Below, piece after piece: positions 45,086 to 53,997 of a stretch of 64,000 nucleotides of DNA (position 1 is the first letter of the stretch; the number at the start of each line of letters is the position of its first letter). The position numbers and the translations under genes were made by a program. Under the pieces are notes generated by a model. The model had not been told where the DNA came from. It searched no databases and was given only the letters and a program-made list of their open reading frames with translations. The stretch covers positions 1 through 64,000 of the forward strand of contig QZKR01000149.1 of the NCBI GenBank assembly GCA_003598065.1, given 5' to 3'. The DNA is from Myxococcales bacterium (GTDB lineage: Bacteria > Myxococcota_A > SURF-8).

Positions 45086-46078
45086 TTGTCAAGCGCCTCT
45101 CCGAGTGAAGTGCAACCCGCGAAAAATGCTGTGTTTTTATTTGAATCGCGGATTGCTTTAGGCTACCATAATTTCCCGTATTCGCGGCGAGGCTCCTGCG
45201 CGTCTCCGCCGCCGTGCGTTTCACCCTCGGCCGGTTCAGAAGTGGATGTGCCCGTGCGCCCCGTGCTTTGTCGGATTGCTCAAACCAGCATGTTCCTGCT
45301 CTTCCTTTTGGGGAGTCTCGCCTGCCGAACGGTAGCCGCGCCTCCGGACGTTCTCGATCCCCTCGAAGCCGAGCAGATCGCCCATTTGAAGGAGCGGATG
45401 ACCGCCGAGGCCCGCGAACTGGCGGTGGAATTGATGGAACTCGGCGAGAAATCCTTTGCGCAAGGCGATCTGGAACCCGCCTATCAAGCCTGGAGCCGGG
45501 CCGCGCGACTTTCCCCCGACTGGGATTTGCCGCTTTTGCAGCTCGCCCTCATCCACCCTCTTTACGACAACAATCGCGAGGCGGCGATCGAAGCGCTCGA
45601 AAAAGCCGTGGCGATCAACCCCGTCAACCCTCGCGCTCGTTTTCTGCTCGGCGTCGCCCGCCATCAGGCGGGGCTGTATGAAGGCGCGGAGGCGAGCCTG
45701 AAAGAGTCGGTCCGCCTCAAGCCCGATTACGTCGAGGCCCACCTGCGTCTGGCCACGCTCAACCGCGAACGGGGCCGCACGGCCGAAGCCCTGACGCAAT
45801 ACGAATGGCTCGGCGCCCGCCAACCGGGAAACGTGCTCGTCATCTCGATTCTCGCCGCGCTTTACGAGGAAACGGGGGCGCTGGACAAAGCCGAGCAGGC
45901 CTTGAAACGGCTGATCGACCTGCAAAACAATCCGGCTTACGCGTACTATAAGCTCGGTCTGTTTTACGAGCGCGTGGGAAGAAAACCGGACGCGGAGGCC
46001 GCCTATCGTCGCGCCGAAGCCCTGAAACCCGGAGGCCAGAAACGCCGCATGCGCCCGCTTCTGCCGTCCAAACGCTGA
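45086..46078 (+). CDS. TPR-repeat lipoprotein
   Basis: LLFLLGSLAC lipobox; consecutive TPR units (AIEALEKAVAINPVNPRARFLLGVARHQAG); true start probably GTG near 45242-45248. Confidence 0.8.
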   Translation: MSSASPSEVQPAKNAVFLFESRIALGYHNFPYSRRGSCASPPPCVSPSAGSEVDVPVRPVLCRIAQTSMFLLFLLGSLACRTVAAPPDVLDPLEAEQIAHLKERMTAEARELAVELMELGEKSFAQGDLEPAYQAWSRAARLSPDWDLPLLQLALIHPLYDNNREAAIEALEKAVAINPVNPRARFLLGVARHQAGLYEGAEASLKESVRLKPDYVEAHLRLATLNRERGRTAEALTQYEWLGARQPGNVLVISILAALYEETGALDKAEQALKRLIDLQNNPAYAYYKLGLFYERVGRKPDAEAAYRRAEALKPGGQKRRMRPLLPSKR

Positions 46079-46092
46079 CTCCCGAGGATGAG

Positions 46093-47829
46093 ATGCATGA
46101 TGAGGATCGCGAAGCCATGAATCCGGCGCCGGCCGAAACCTTGCCGGAGCGGTTCAAGCCGCGCCTTCTGCGCGAGCCTTCGCTGCAGATCACCCCCTTG
46201 GGCGGACTCGGCGAAATCGGCATGAACATGATGGTCTACCGCTGGGACAACGACGCCATCGTCGTCGATTGCGGCGGGCTTCTCCCCGATCCCTCGCTGC
46301 TGGGCATCGACCTCGTGCTGCCCGACTACGCCTATCTGCACCCCCACCGCGACAAAATCCGCGCCCTGATCCTCACGCACGGCCATGAGGACCACATCGG
46401 CGGCACGCCCTATTTCTTGCGCGACTTCAAAATCCCGGTGTACGGGACGCGCTTCACGATCGAACTGGTCAAGTCCAAAATCGAGGAGCATCCGCACCTC
46501 GCGGACATCGACTATCACGTCATCGAACCCGACGACGCCATCGTCATCGGGCCGTTCCACGTAACTTTCCTGCACGTCAATCACTCCATCTCGCAGACCG
46601 TGAGTCTGGCCATCGACACGCCGGAGGGGCTTGTCGTCCACACCGGCGATTTCCGCATCGACAGCACGCCGACCGACGGCCGCGTCTTCGATTACGAGGG
46701 TTTCGCCCAGGTCGGACGCCGCGGCGTGCTGGCGCTTCTGTCCGACAGCACCAACGTCGATCGGCCCGGCTATTCGCAGAGCGAGAAAGACGTGGCGCGC
46801 GAGCTCGACGCCCTCATTCACCGCGCGCGCGGCCGCGTGCTCGTTTCGCTCTTCGCCTCCTCCATTCCGCGCATCCAGGAGGTGGTGAACGTCGCGAAAC
46901 GATACGGCCGCAAGGTTCACGTCGCCGGCAACCGGCTGGTCGCCGCGACACAGATCGCGCGAGGGCTGGGATTGCTGCGGATCGATCCGTCGATGCTCAT
47001 CGACGTCGATCAGGTGGAAATGCTGCCGCCGGAAAAGGTGATGGTCATCATGACCGGCAGCCAGGGCGAACCGCGGTCGGTGCTGTCGCGCGTGGCGTTG
47101 GACGACCACAAGCAAATCCGCGTCCGCGAAGGCGACGTGGTCATTTTCTCGGCGCGCGTCATCCCCGGCCACGAGCGCACGATCAACAATCTCATCAATC
47201 ATCTTTCGCTGCGCGGCGCGGAAGTGTATTTCGAACGGACGCACAAAGTTCATACCTCCGGCCACGGCCACGCCGGCGAACTGGCGACGATGCTCAACCT
47301 CGTCCGGCCGCACTATTTCATTCCCATCCACGGGGAGTACTACCACCTGATAAAGCACGGCCGGCTGGCCGTCGATTGCGGCGTGCCGCCGGAGCGCGTG
47401 CTCATCGCCCACAACGGCGACACGGTGCAGTTCGCCGACGGTCAGGGCGCGCTCGTCGGCCGGACGCCGGTCGGCCGCGTCTACGTCGATGGGCGGGGCG
47501 TGGGCGACGTGAGCCCGGAAGAGATCCGCGAGCGGCGCAAGATCGCCGAGACCGGGCTGGTTCTCGTCCTGCTCGTGATCCGTCAGGCGACGGGCGAGAT
47601 TCTCTACGGTCCGGAACTGATGTCGCGCGGCTTCGTTTTCGAGCAGGTTTCGAAGGAACTCATGGAGGACGCGAAGAAGGCGGTCCTAACTTCGCTGGAG
47701 AGTTTCAGCATTGAGATGATCGCCAACCTGGAAGAGGTCAAGGAGGAGGTGCGCACCACGCTGCGCCGTTTCTTCAACCGGGCGCTGAACCGCAAGCCGG
47801 TGGTCATCCCGGTGGTCATGGAGATGTAG
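46093..47829 (+). CDS. rnj: Ribonuclease J family metallo-beta-lactamase exonuclease
   Basis: LGGLGEIGMNM; LTHGHEDHIGGTPYFLRDF; HTGDFRID; MTGSQGEPRSVLSRVA; KVHTSGHGHAGEL. Confidence 0.93.
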   Translation: MHDEDREAMNPAPAETLPERFKPRLLREPSLQITPLGGLGEIGMNMMVYRWDNDAIVVDCGGLLPDPSLLGIDLVLPDYAYLHPHRDKIRALILTHGHEDHIGGTPYFLRDFKIPVYGTRFTIELVKSKIEEHPHLADIDYHVIEPDDAIVIGPFHVTFLHVNHSISQTVSLAIDTPEGLVVHTGDFRIDSTPTDGRVFDYEGFAQVGRRGVLALLSDSTNVDRPGYSQSEKDVARELDALIHRARGRVLVSLFASSIPRIQEVVNVAKRYGRKVHVAGNRLVAATQIARGLGLLRIDPSMLIDVDQVEMLPPEKVMVIMTGSQGEPRSVLSRVALDDHKQIRVREGDVVIFSARVIPGHERTINNLINHLSLRGAEVYFERTHKVHTSGHGHAGELATMLNLVRPHYFIPIHGEYYHLIKHGRLAVDCGVPPERVLIAHNGDTVQFADGQGALVGRTPVGRVYVDGRGVGDVSPEEIRERRKIAETGLVLVLLVIRQATGEILYGPELMSRGFVFEQVSKELMEDAKKAVLTSLESFSIEMIANLEEVKEEVRTTLRRFFNRALNRKPVVIPVVMEM

Positions 47830-47833
47830 CGGC

Positions 47834-48529
47834 ATGCGTCCGCGCCTGGCGCTCTTCGACATCGATCTGACGATGGTGAAAACCGGCGGGGCGGGCCTGC
47901 GCGCCATGGCGAGAGCGTTTCGCGAGTTCACGGGTCATGCGGGCGAAGTCGCGATGATCCGACCGGATGGGAAAACCGATCCGCTGATCGTGCCGGAATT
48001 GTTCGCCGCCAACGGCCAGACCTATGCTCCCGAAGACTACGAGCCGTTCATGCTTCTTTATCTGAAGCATCTCGACGACGAGCAGCGGACGCAAACCGAC
48101 TGGACGCTCATGCCCGGCGTGCGCGATCTCGTGGCGCGGCTTGCCGCTTCGCCGGCCTGGAGGCTCGGACTCGTCACCGGCAACGACGAGCGCGGCGCGC
48201 GGCTCAAGTTGGCCCCTTTCGGCCTGAACTCCCACTTCCCCGTCGGCGGTTTCGCCTCGGACTCGGCGTTGCGGCACGAGCTGATTCCCATCGCCATTCG
48301 TCGCGCCTCCGAACATTACAAGGTGAGTTTCAGCCCGGCCGACGTCCTGGTTCTGGGCGACTCGCAAAAAGACGTTTTCGCGGCGCAACGGGCGGGCGTC
48401 CGCGTCCTTGCCGTCGCCGCCGGCCTTACCAGCGCCGAGGATCTGCGCGCCGCCGCGCCCACGGCGTTGGTCTCCGACCTCTCCGATGTCGAAGGCGTCA
48501 TCGGACTCATGGAGCGGATGCTGAGCTGA
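47834..48529 (+). CDS. HAD superfamily hydrolase (phosphoglycolate phosphatase-like)
   Basis: LALFDIDLTMVKTGGAG; GLVTGNDERGAR; VLVLGDSQKDVFAAQRAGVRVLAVAAG. Confidence 0.88.
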   Translation: MRPRLALFDIDLTMVKTGGAGLRAMARAFREFTGHAGEVAMIRPDGKTDPLIVPELFAANGQTYAPEDYEPFMLLYLKHLDDEQRTQTDWTLMPGVRDLVARLAASPAWRLGLVTGNDERGARLKLAPFGLNSHFPVGGFASDSALRHELIPIAIRRASEHYKVSFSPADVLVLGDSQKDVFAAQRAGVRVLAVAAGLTSAEDLRAAAPTALVSDLSDVEGVIGLMERMLS

Positions 48530-48600
48530 TGCCGACAGTCGGCTTCCCCCCGTTCCGATGCCAACTGGCGATCAGATGGGCAAGAGGGGAGAAGAGCAAC

Positions 48601-48680
48601 GTAGGGGAGGATGAAGCGCCGAAGGTGCGGAATCCTCCCGCAAAGACGGGCGGATTCCGCTACGCTGCATCCGCCCCTAC
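48601..48680. repeat. 80-bp imperfect palindromic repeat
   Basis: gtaggggaggatgaagcg-ccgaaggt-gcggaatcctcccg / cgggcggattccgc-ta-cgctgcatccgcccctac. Confidence 0.8.
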
Positions 48681-48728
48681 GCTCTTTCCTGTGAAGAGAA
48701 AACAAGCCGGATGGAGAAGGAAGAAGCG

Positions 48729-50711
48729 CTATTTTGATTTTTGCTGGCCGCGAATGATCCCCAGCGCCAGGGAAAGCGCTTTTTCCGAACGCGCCTGCCG
48801 CTCCGTGTCTTCCTTGATTTTACGATAGGCTTTAATCACGCGCGCCTCGTTTTTGAGGCTCTGCTGGGTCAGTCGGGCAATTTCTTCCTCCAATTCGCCG
48901 ACACGCCCGGCTTCCGCCATGGCCGCGCGCAGATCGCTTTCCAGGCTGGACAATTTTCGTTTCGCGGCCTCCGCCGCTTCCTTGAGCTGTGTCGTTTCGT
49001 TATTGAGCAGGTCGATCCGGGAGGCGAGTTCGGCGTTCTGCTGGCTGAGCGCGGCGATTTGCTTCTCGTGGCGCAAGGAGAGTTCCTCGCGCAGATTTCC
49101 GAGCGCTTCCTCGTGGATCACCGCCGCGCGGGCCAGTTCGTTTTCCAGTTCCTGCACGCGCAGTTGCGCGGAACGCGCCTCCGCATCGAACCGGTCGCGC
49201 TCGCTCTTGACGGCGTTCGAGGATTGCTCCATTTCGGCCAGATTCGATAGGAGTCGGTCGATCTCGGCGCGCGCCGCCTGGCGCTCTTCGTCAGTCCCTC
49301 GGCGCAGGGCGTCCAACTCGGCGGAGAGACGCTGCACCTGCTCCCCCTCCGACGTCTGCTTTTCCTTCAGAACCTCGCGGGCCTTGGTCAATTCCGCGTC
49401 CAGCCGCGCGGCATCGGCGGCGTGACGCTCTTTCTGTGTGGCGAGGTCCTGTTCGTGACGGACCTTGAGGCGATCGAATTCCGCCTCGCGTTCGGCCAGC
49501 GAGCGTTCCAGATCGTTCGCGCGGCGCAGGGCGGCGGCGCCCTCCTCGCTCTTCAAACGCGCCACTTCCTCGGCGCGCTTCAACCCGGCGGAAAGTTGCG
49601 CGACGCGGTCGCCCAACCCATCCTTCTCTCGCCGCAATGCCTCGATCTCGGCCGGAAGCGCCGCTGGCGGCGCGGCGGTTTTTTCGGCTTCCGCGGCTTC
49701 TTCAAAAGACAGATCGGGCGCCAACGTTTCCGTTTTTCCGCTTGCCGCAACGGCCGGCTCGGCCCGACCCTCGTCGGCGATGTCGCCGAGAAGAGCTTCG
49801 TCGGCGGAAACCGAAATATCCAGATCGTCCGCCGGCGTCGCCTCTTTCTCTGCGGAAAGCTCCTCATCGAGGAGTTCGTCTTCGGCGAAAGCAACCGCCT
49901 CCTCCAATTCGTCCGCCGGCGCGGATTTGCTTTCGTTTGCAGCTTGCCCCAGCGGCAGGGGCGGCGGCGTGATTTCCGACAAGATTTCCGTTTCCGGGGC
50001 GGTCTCCGCCTCTTCTGCGGCGGCGGCCGTTTCCATCGCCGCCGACGGAGCCTCCTTCTCCGGCTCGACAGGAGGAGGGGGAGGAGGAGGAACGTCCGCC
50101 GCCTGGATCGCCGCGCGAGGCGTTTCGTCAACTCCGAGCAGCTGATCAAGCTCGGAAAGATCGACTTCATCCTCTTCGATGGGCCTCTTCGTCGGTTCCG
50201 GCTCGGCCAGAAGCAGGTTGTCCAGTTCGTTCAGGAAGGCTTCGTCGCCGTGCTCGCTTCCATTGGCCGCGCCTTTCGGCGCATCTTTCTTTGCCGGCTT
50301 CTTTGCGGCGCCGCCGTTCTTCGCCGCCTTGCCGAGCGTCAAACCGAACTGGTCGGCGAGCAGGCCGCGCAGCGAATCGACGCCGATCGGCTTATGGAGG
50401 TAAGCGTCGGCGTGACGGCGGAGCCTTTTGTGCTTCTCGAAAATAACCGGGTCAACGTTTCGCCCGATGATGACGTACTTGCAGTCGGCGGTGCGCTTGT
50501 CTTTTTTCAGCGCGGAAAACAAGGCGAACCCGTTGTTGTCGGGGAGATCGACATCGATCAGGACGATCCTCGGCCGCCAGTCGTGAGCTTTCCTCAACCC
50601 TTCCGCGGCGGTGGGACTCCAGGCCACTTGCAGATGGTTGCCGAGGCCCTTTGACAGTTGCTCCGATAGTTCGCGCTCGGTGTCGATGAGCAACAGCTTC
50701 TCCGGGTTCAT
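48729..50711 (-). CDS. FrzS-like protein: N-terminal receiver domain, acidic linker, long C-terminal coiled coil
   Basis: LLLIDTERELSEQL, IVLIDVDLPDNNG, HADAYLHKPI receiver features; heptad-rich C-terminal region. Confidence 0.7.
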   Translation of the reverse strand: MNPEKLLLIDTERELSEQLSKGLGNHLQVAWSPTAAEGLRKAHDWRPRIVLIDVDLPDNNGFALFSALKKDKRTADCKYVIIGRNVDPVIFEKHKRLRRHADAYLHKPIGVDSLRGLLADQFGLTLGKAAKNGGAAKKPAKKDAPKGAANGSEHGDEAFLNELDNLLLAEPEPTKRPIEEDEVDLSELDQLLGVDETPRAAIQAADVPPPPPPPVEPEKEAPSAAMETAAAAEEAETAPETEILSEITPPPLPLGQAANESKSAPADELEEAVAFAEDELLDEELSAEKEATPADDLDISVSADEALLGDIADEGRAEPAVAASGKTETLAPDLSFEEAAEAEKTAAPPAALPAEIEALRREKDGLGDRVAQLSAGLKRAEEVARLKSEEGAAALRRANDLERSLAEREAEFDRLKVRHEQDLATQKERHAADAARLDAELTKAREVLKEKQTSEGEQVQRLSAELDALRRGTDEERQAARAEIDRLLSNLAEMEQSSNAVKSERDRFDAEARSAQLRVQELENELARAAVIHEEALGNLREELSLRHEKQIAALSQQNAELASRIDLLNNETTQLKEAAEAAKRKLSSLESDLRAAMAEAGRVGELEEEIARLTQQSLKNEARVIKAYRKIKEDTERQARSEKALSLALGIIRGQQKSK

Positions 50712-50738
50712 CGTTCCCTCCTCGCGCCGCGGGCGCGA

Positions 50739-51218
50739 TCACTCGTCCGACCCCCGCAGCTTGGCGATGGCTTTGCGAACGTCCTTCAGGCTGGCGAGTC
50801 CCTGGCGCGCCAAAAACGCCATCACGCCCGCGCCGCCCTGAGCCAGCACGCCGAATACGCCGATGCGGGTCAATCCCAGAAAACCGACGTGGAGTTTCGC
50901 GCCGAGCTTGATCTCCGGGTCTTTGGACACCATCAGTCTGAAAAACTCGACGCCGTATTCGCCAATGTCCTCCGACGGGAAGTTCGCCAGGCGCTCGATG
51001 GCCTTGGGACTGATCGAGAATGAAACCACCGGCTCTTTGGGCGGCGCTCCCTGACGCAATAAAGTCTTTTTCCCCTCGCGCAAGGCATGGTAGGCGTCCG
51101 GGTCGCCCTCGATGCGGATGGCGAAAGAGGTCCCGTCTTTCAGCGGTCCCGCCGCGCGGATCGCCGCCGGCTTTTCTTCCAGGAATTTGCGCAAAACCTC
51201 GAAATCTTGCTCACTCAC
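50739..51218 (-). CDS. Uncharacterised protein, possibly SCP2-like
   Basis: FAIRIEGDPDAYHALREGKKTLLRQG...VSFSISPKAIERLANF; good coding context next to the FrzS-like gene. Confidence 0.4.
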   Translation of the reverse strand: MSEQDFEVLRKFLEEKPAAIRAAGPLKDGTSFAIRIEGDPDAYHALREGKKTLLRQGAPPKEPVVSFSISPKAIERLANFPSEDIGEYGVEFFRLMVSKDPEIKLGAKLHVGFLGLTRIGVFGVLAQGGAGVMAFLARQGLASLKDVRKAIAKLRGSDE

Positions 51219-51446
51219 ATCGCCTCCCTCGGCGCGGAGCCTCCGCGCCCACGATCTTTCGGCGGTTCGGCCTCTTTTGCTTTGCCGACTCGATGAGGCA
51301 TCGCCGCGTTTTCGTTCAACACTCGAGTCAAACGGCCGGTGGCGACGCGCCCGTCAAATTATTGAAGCCCCCGGGCGCCGCCCTGGCCAGTAGCGTAGGA
51401 TGGGCTTGCTTTATCACACTTCGCCAAATTAGGCAAATACATAAGG

Positions 51447-51481
51447 AAAAGGCCCCGCCGGGATTCCCGACGGGGCCTTTT
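51447..51481 (-). terminator. Bidirectional intrinsic terminator 3' of the 51499 gene
   Basis: AAAAGGCCCCGCCGGG-att-CCCGACGGGGCCTTTT. Confidence 0.85.
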
Positions 51482-51498
51482 GTCTGCTGCAGCCTGGC

Positions 51499-53766
51499 TT
51501 AGTCGCCGAGCGCGTGCATGGAGAACGCCTCCAAGAGGTCGTTCATGTTGTTGATGTTTTTGTCGTCGAAGGCGAACAGTTCTTCGTAGGTGACGCCGCG
51601 CAGCTTGATCGCCTGCGCCAAGGACGCGCTGGACAGGTCCTTGTCGCGCGGCTGGATGTCCTGCGGCAGGTTGCTAAGTTCGAAGCCCGCCATGCCCGCC
51701 GGCCAGTAGACGTGCCAGTAGCGCTGCTCGCTCGCCGCGTCGTTCTTCGTGCTGAACACCACGCGATGGAACGTCACGCCCGAAACGGCGCTCGCCGTCA
51801 GTTTCTGCAGGCTGCTGTCGTACGTGGCGTCGGTCATGAAGCCCAGGAACGTGGGCATCGTCAGGGCCGTCGGCGAGGCGTCGCTCTGCGCGATGACGCC
51901 GGAGAGATCAACCGACGCGGCGGCGCGGAGGCTGACGTCGCCCAGCAGCGTCTCCAGCGACAGGGCGATGGACAGTGCGTAGTACGGATAGCCGGTGACG
52001 CCCGAGTGCTGCGGAGCGAACTTGGCCAGCACTTTGCCGTCGTTGTTCGCACCGACGCTGCAGTCGGCCGTGTCGTCCTTGTCGCGCTTATCCAGAGCGG
52101 CGCTGATGCCCAACGGGATGAAACCGATGCCCACCTGCTGCGTACCCATCAGCGTCAGCACGGCGTCGGCGCAGCCCGCTCCCAGCGTCGGAGTCTGCCC
52201 GAACTGCAGGTCCACCGCCTGGTTCTGCTGCTGCGTCAGCTGCAGAGCCTGATCGATATTCTCGAACTCGGCGAAATCGGGGACGAAATCGGTCGTTTCT
52301 CCGTTGCCGTTGATGTCTTCGGTGTCCAGCACTTTGGCGATCGGCGGCAGGTCGAAGCCCGGCTTCAGACCATGGTAGAAGTTTTCGAAGAAAGGCAGGA
52401 TCGCGCCGAGGATTGCGCCGACGTCGATCTCGTCGCCCAACGCGCCGGTGACCACTTCGATCAGGCGGTTGAGGTCGGCGTAACCGCCCAGGCCCCACAG
52501 CGTCGCGTCGCCCGGCAGACCGGCGGCCTGATAGCCGTCCTTCAGCGGCGAATCCAGCAGGTAGCCTTCCAGGCCGCCCGGCAGCGGCACGTCTTCGTCG
52601 AGCGTCGTGCCCAGCTTGACGTGGGTCTGGATCATCTCGCCCAGGATCGACTCGAAGTTCAGGTCGGCGAGGTTGCCCGGAATGGAGAAGCCGGAAAGGC
52701 CGAGGCGGACGTCGCCCTGCAGGACTTCCGGAATCGGCGAGGGATCCTGATGGCCCGTGACGCCGGTGGCGATCATCAGATCGCCGTTGGGGGACACCGG
52801 GATCAGAATGTCGTTGACCTTCACGCCGAAGGCCGAAACGTAGGTGTAGCCGTCGTTGAAGACGTGCAGGTTGCAACCGTCGCCGGCGGAGCAGTCCACG
52901 CCGGCGAAGTCGGCGATGCCGCCGACCGTGGCCGCTTCCGTGCCGTTCAGGATGACGCGCGTGCCGTCCAGAAGCGCGCCCGTCTTGTCGTCGAACACCA
53001 CCACGCGGGAATTGCCGGCGCCGACGGTCGGGAAGTTGACGTAGGAACGGGCGTCGGTCTTGCTGTTAATGGTGACGGTGATGACCGCCGCGCCGGCCTC
53101 GGCGCCGCCGGTCAGCACGCCGCTGGCGTTGACGGCCACGCGGCCTTCGGCATCCGAGGACCACGCGAAAGCGCAGCCTGCCAAAACAGTGATGTCGATG
53201 ACGCCGCCGTTGGCGTTGAGCGCCGAGGCGGTCAGTTGCGCCGTCTCGCCCTCGCTGATCAAGCCGGCGGGCTGGTTGATGCGCACCGAGGCGACCGAAT
53301 TGCAGTCGCCGATGACGGGGATACAGGCGCCGCCGCTGCAGGTCGTGCCGGTGCAGCATTCCGCATTGGACTTGCAGGACCTGGCATAGCACAGGAAGTC
53401 TTCCTCATCGCAGTCCCAGCAGCCCGGGCCTTTAAGCTCCACGCAGTCGTCCGCGATGTCGCAGTTCTGCAGCTCGCAGATCAGCGTCATGTCGTTGCAG
53501 GCGTACTCGGGCGGGCAGTCGTCGTTGGTGAGGCAGGGACCGGGTTCCGTTTCGTCGTCGCCATCCCCGTCGCCATCGCCGTCGGTGTCGTCGCCATCGG
53601 TGGCGTCGCCGTCGGTGGCGTCGCCGTCACTGGCGTCGCCGTCGCCGGCGTCACCGTCGCCCTGCGTGTCTCCGTCAGTGGTCGCGCCATCCTCGGCCGC
53701 GCAGCCGACAAAGGCCGCGATCGCCGCCAGCAGGACCAGAAGAAGCAGCAAGTTCTTCTTTCCCAT
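51499..53766 (-). CDS. Large lipoprotein with DGD linker, Cys-rich modules and Big2-like domain (paralog 1)
   Basis: Lipobox AAIAAFVGC; DGDASDGDATDGDATDGDD; CLTNDDCPPEYACNDMTLIC; SVRINQPAGLISEGETAQLTAS. Confidence 0.75.
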   Translation of the reverse strand: MGKKNLLLLLVLLAAIAAFVGCAAEDGATTDGDTQGDGDAGDGDASDGDATDGDATDGDDTDGDGDGDGDDETEPGPCLTNDDCPPEYACNDMTLICELQNCDIADDCVELKGPGCWDCDEEDFLCYARSCKSNAECCTGTTCSGGACIPVIGDCNSVASVRINQPAGLISEGETAQLTASALNANGGVIDITVLAGCAFAWSSDAEGRVAVNASGVLTGGAEAGAAVITVTINSKTDARSYVNFPTVGAGNSRVVVFDDKTGALLDGTRVILNGTEAATVGGIADFAGVDCSAGDGCNLHVFNDGYTYVSAFGVKVNDILIPVSPNGDLMIATGVTGHQDPSPIPEVLQGDVRLGLSGFSIPGNLADLNFESILGEMIQTHVKLGTTLDEDVPLPGGLEGYLLDSPLKDGYQAAGLPGDATLWGLGGYADLNRLIEVVTGALGDEIDVGAILGAILPFFENFYHGLKPGFDLPPIAKVLDTEDINGNGETTDFVPDFAEFENIDQALQLTQQQNQAVDLQFGQTPTLGAGCADAVLTLMGTQQVGIGFIPLGISAALDKRDKDDTADCSVGANNDGKVLAKFAPQHSGVTGYPYYALSIALSLETLLGDVSLRAAASVDLSGVIAQSDASPTALTMPTFLGFMTDATYDSSLQKLTASAVSGVTFHRVVFSTKNDAASEQRYWHVYWPAGMAGFELSNLPQDIQPRDKDLSSASLAQAIKLRGVTYEELFAFDDKNINNMNDLLEAFSMHALGD
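53564..53672. repeat. Short in-frame tandem repeat (about 15-bp units) encoding DGDAT/DGDAS
   Basis: Repeated ggcgtcgccgtcg-type units on the + strand, coding on the minus strand. Confidence 0.7.
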
Positions 53767-53997
53767 GTCTAAACTCCTCCTAAGAAACTGGTTAAAGTAT
53801 GCTTGGCCGAAGCCACCCTCTCAAAAAGTCGCGCAAATCCGCGAACAATTGCTGATGTTGACAACTCGGGCTCTTACCCGTGCGGTTGCCAAGCAATACA
53901 GCATTCCACAAACGATGTCAAGCCTTTCAACTCGCCCAAAGGCATGGCTAACGATTTTCACACACGGACCAATTCCCGTGTCCGGGCGGACAGTTAT

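Noticed and set aside
49422-50654. 410-aa plus-strand ORF opposite the FrzS-like gene
   Set aside because: Composition dominated by Arg/Phe/Gly, no recognisable motif; opposite strand encodes a coherent receiver/coiled-coil protein.
53564-53672. Tandem repeats considered as a CRISPR array
   Set aside because: Units are about 15 bp with no spacers and are in frame encoding DGDAT; no cas genes nearby.
51514-53772. 752-aa plus-strand ORF opposite the DGD lipoprotein
   Set aside because: Antisense shadow of the repeat-rich lipoprotein gene, which has a lipobox, Cys modules and a terminator in the right orientation.
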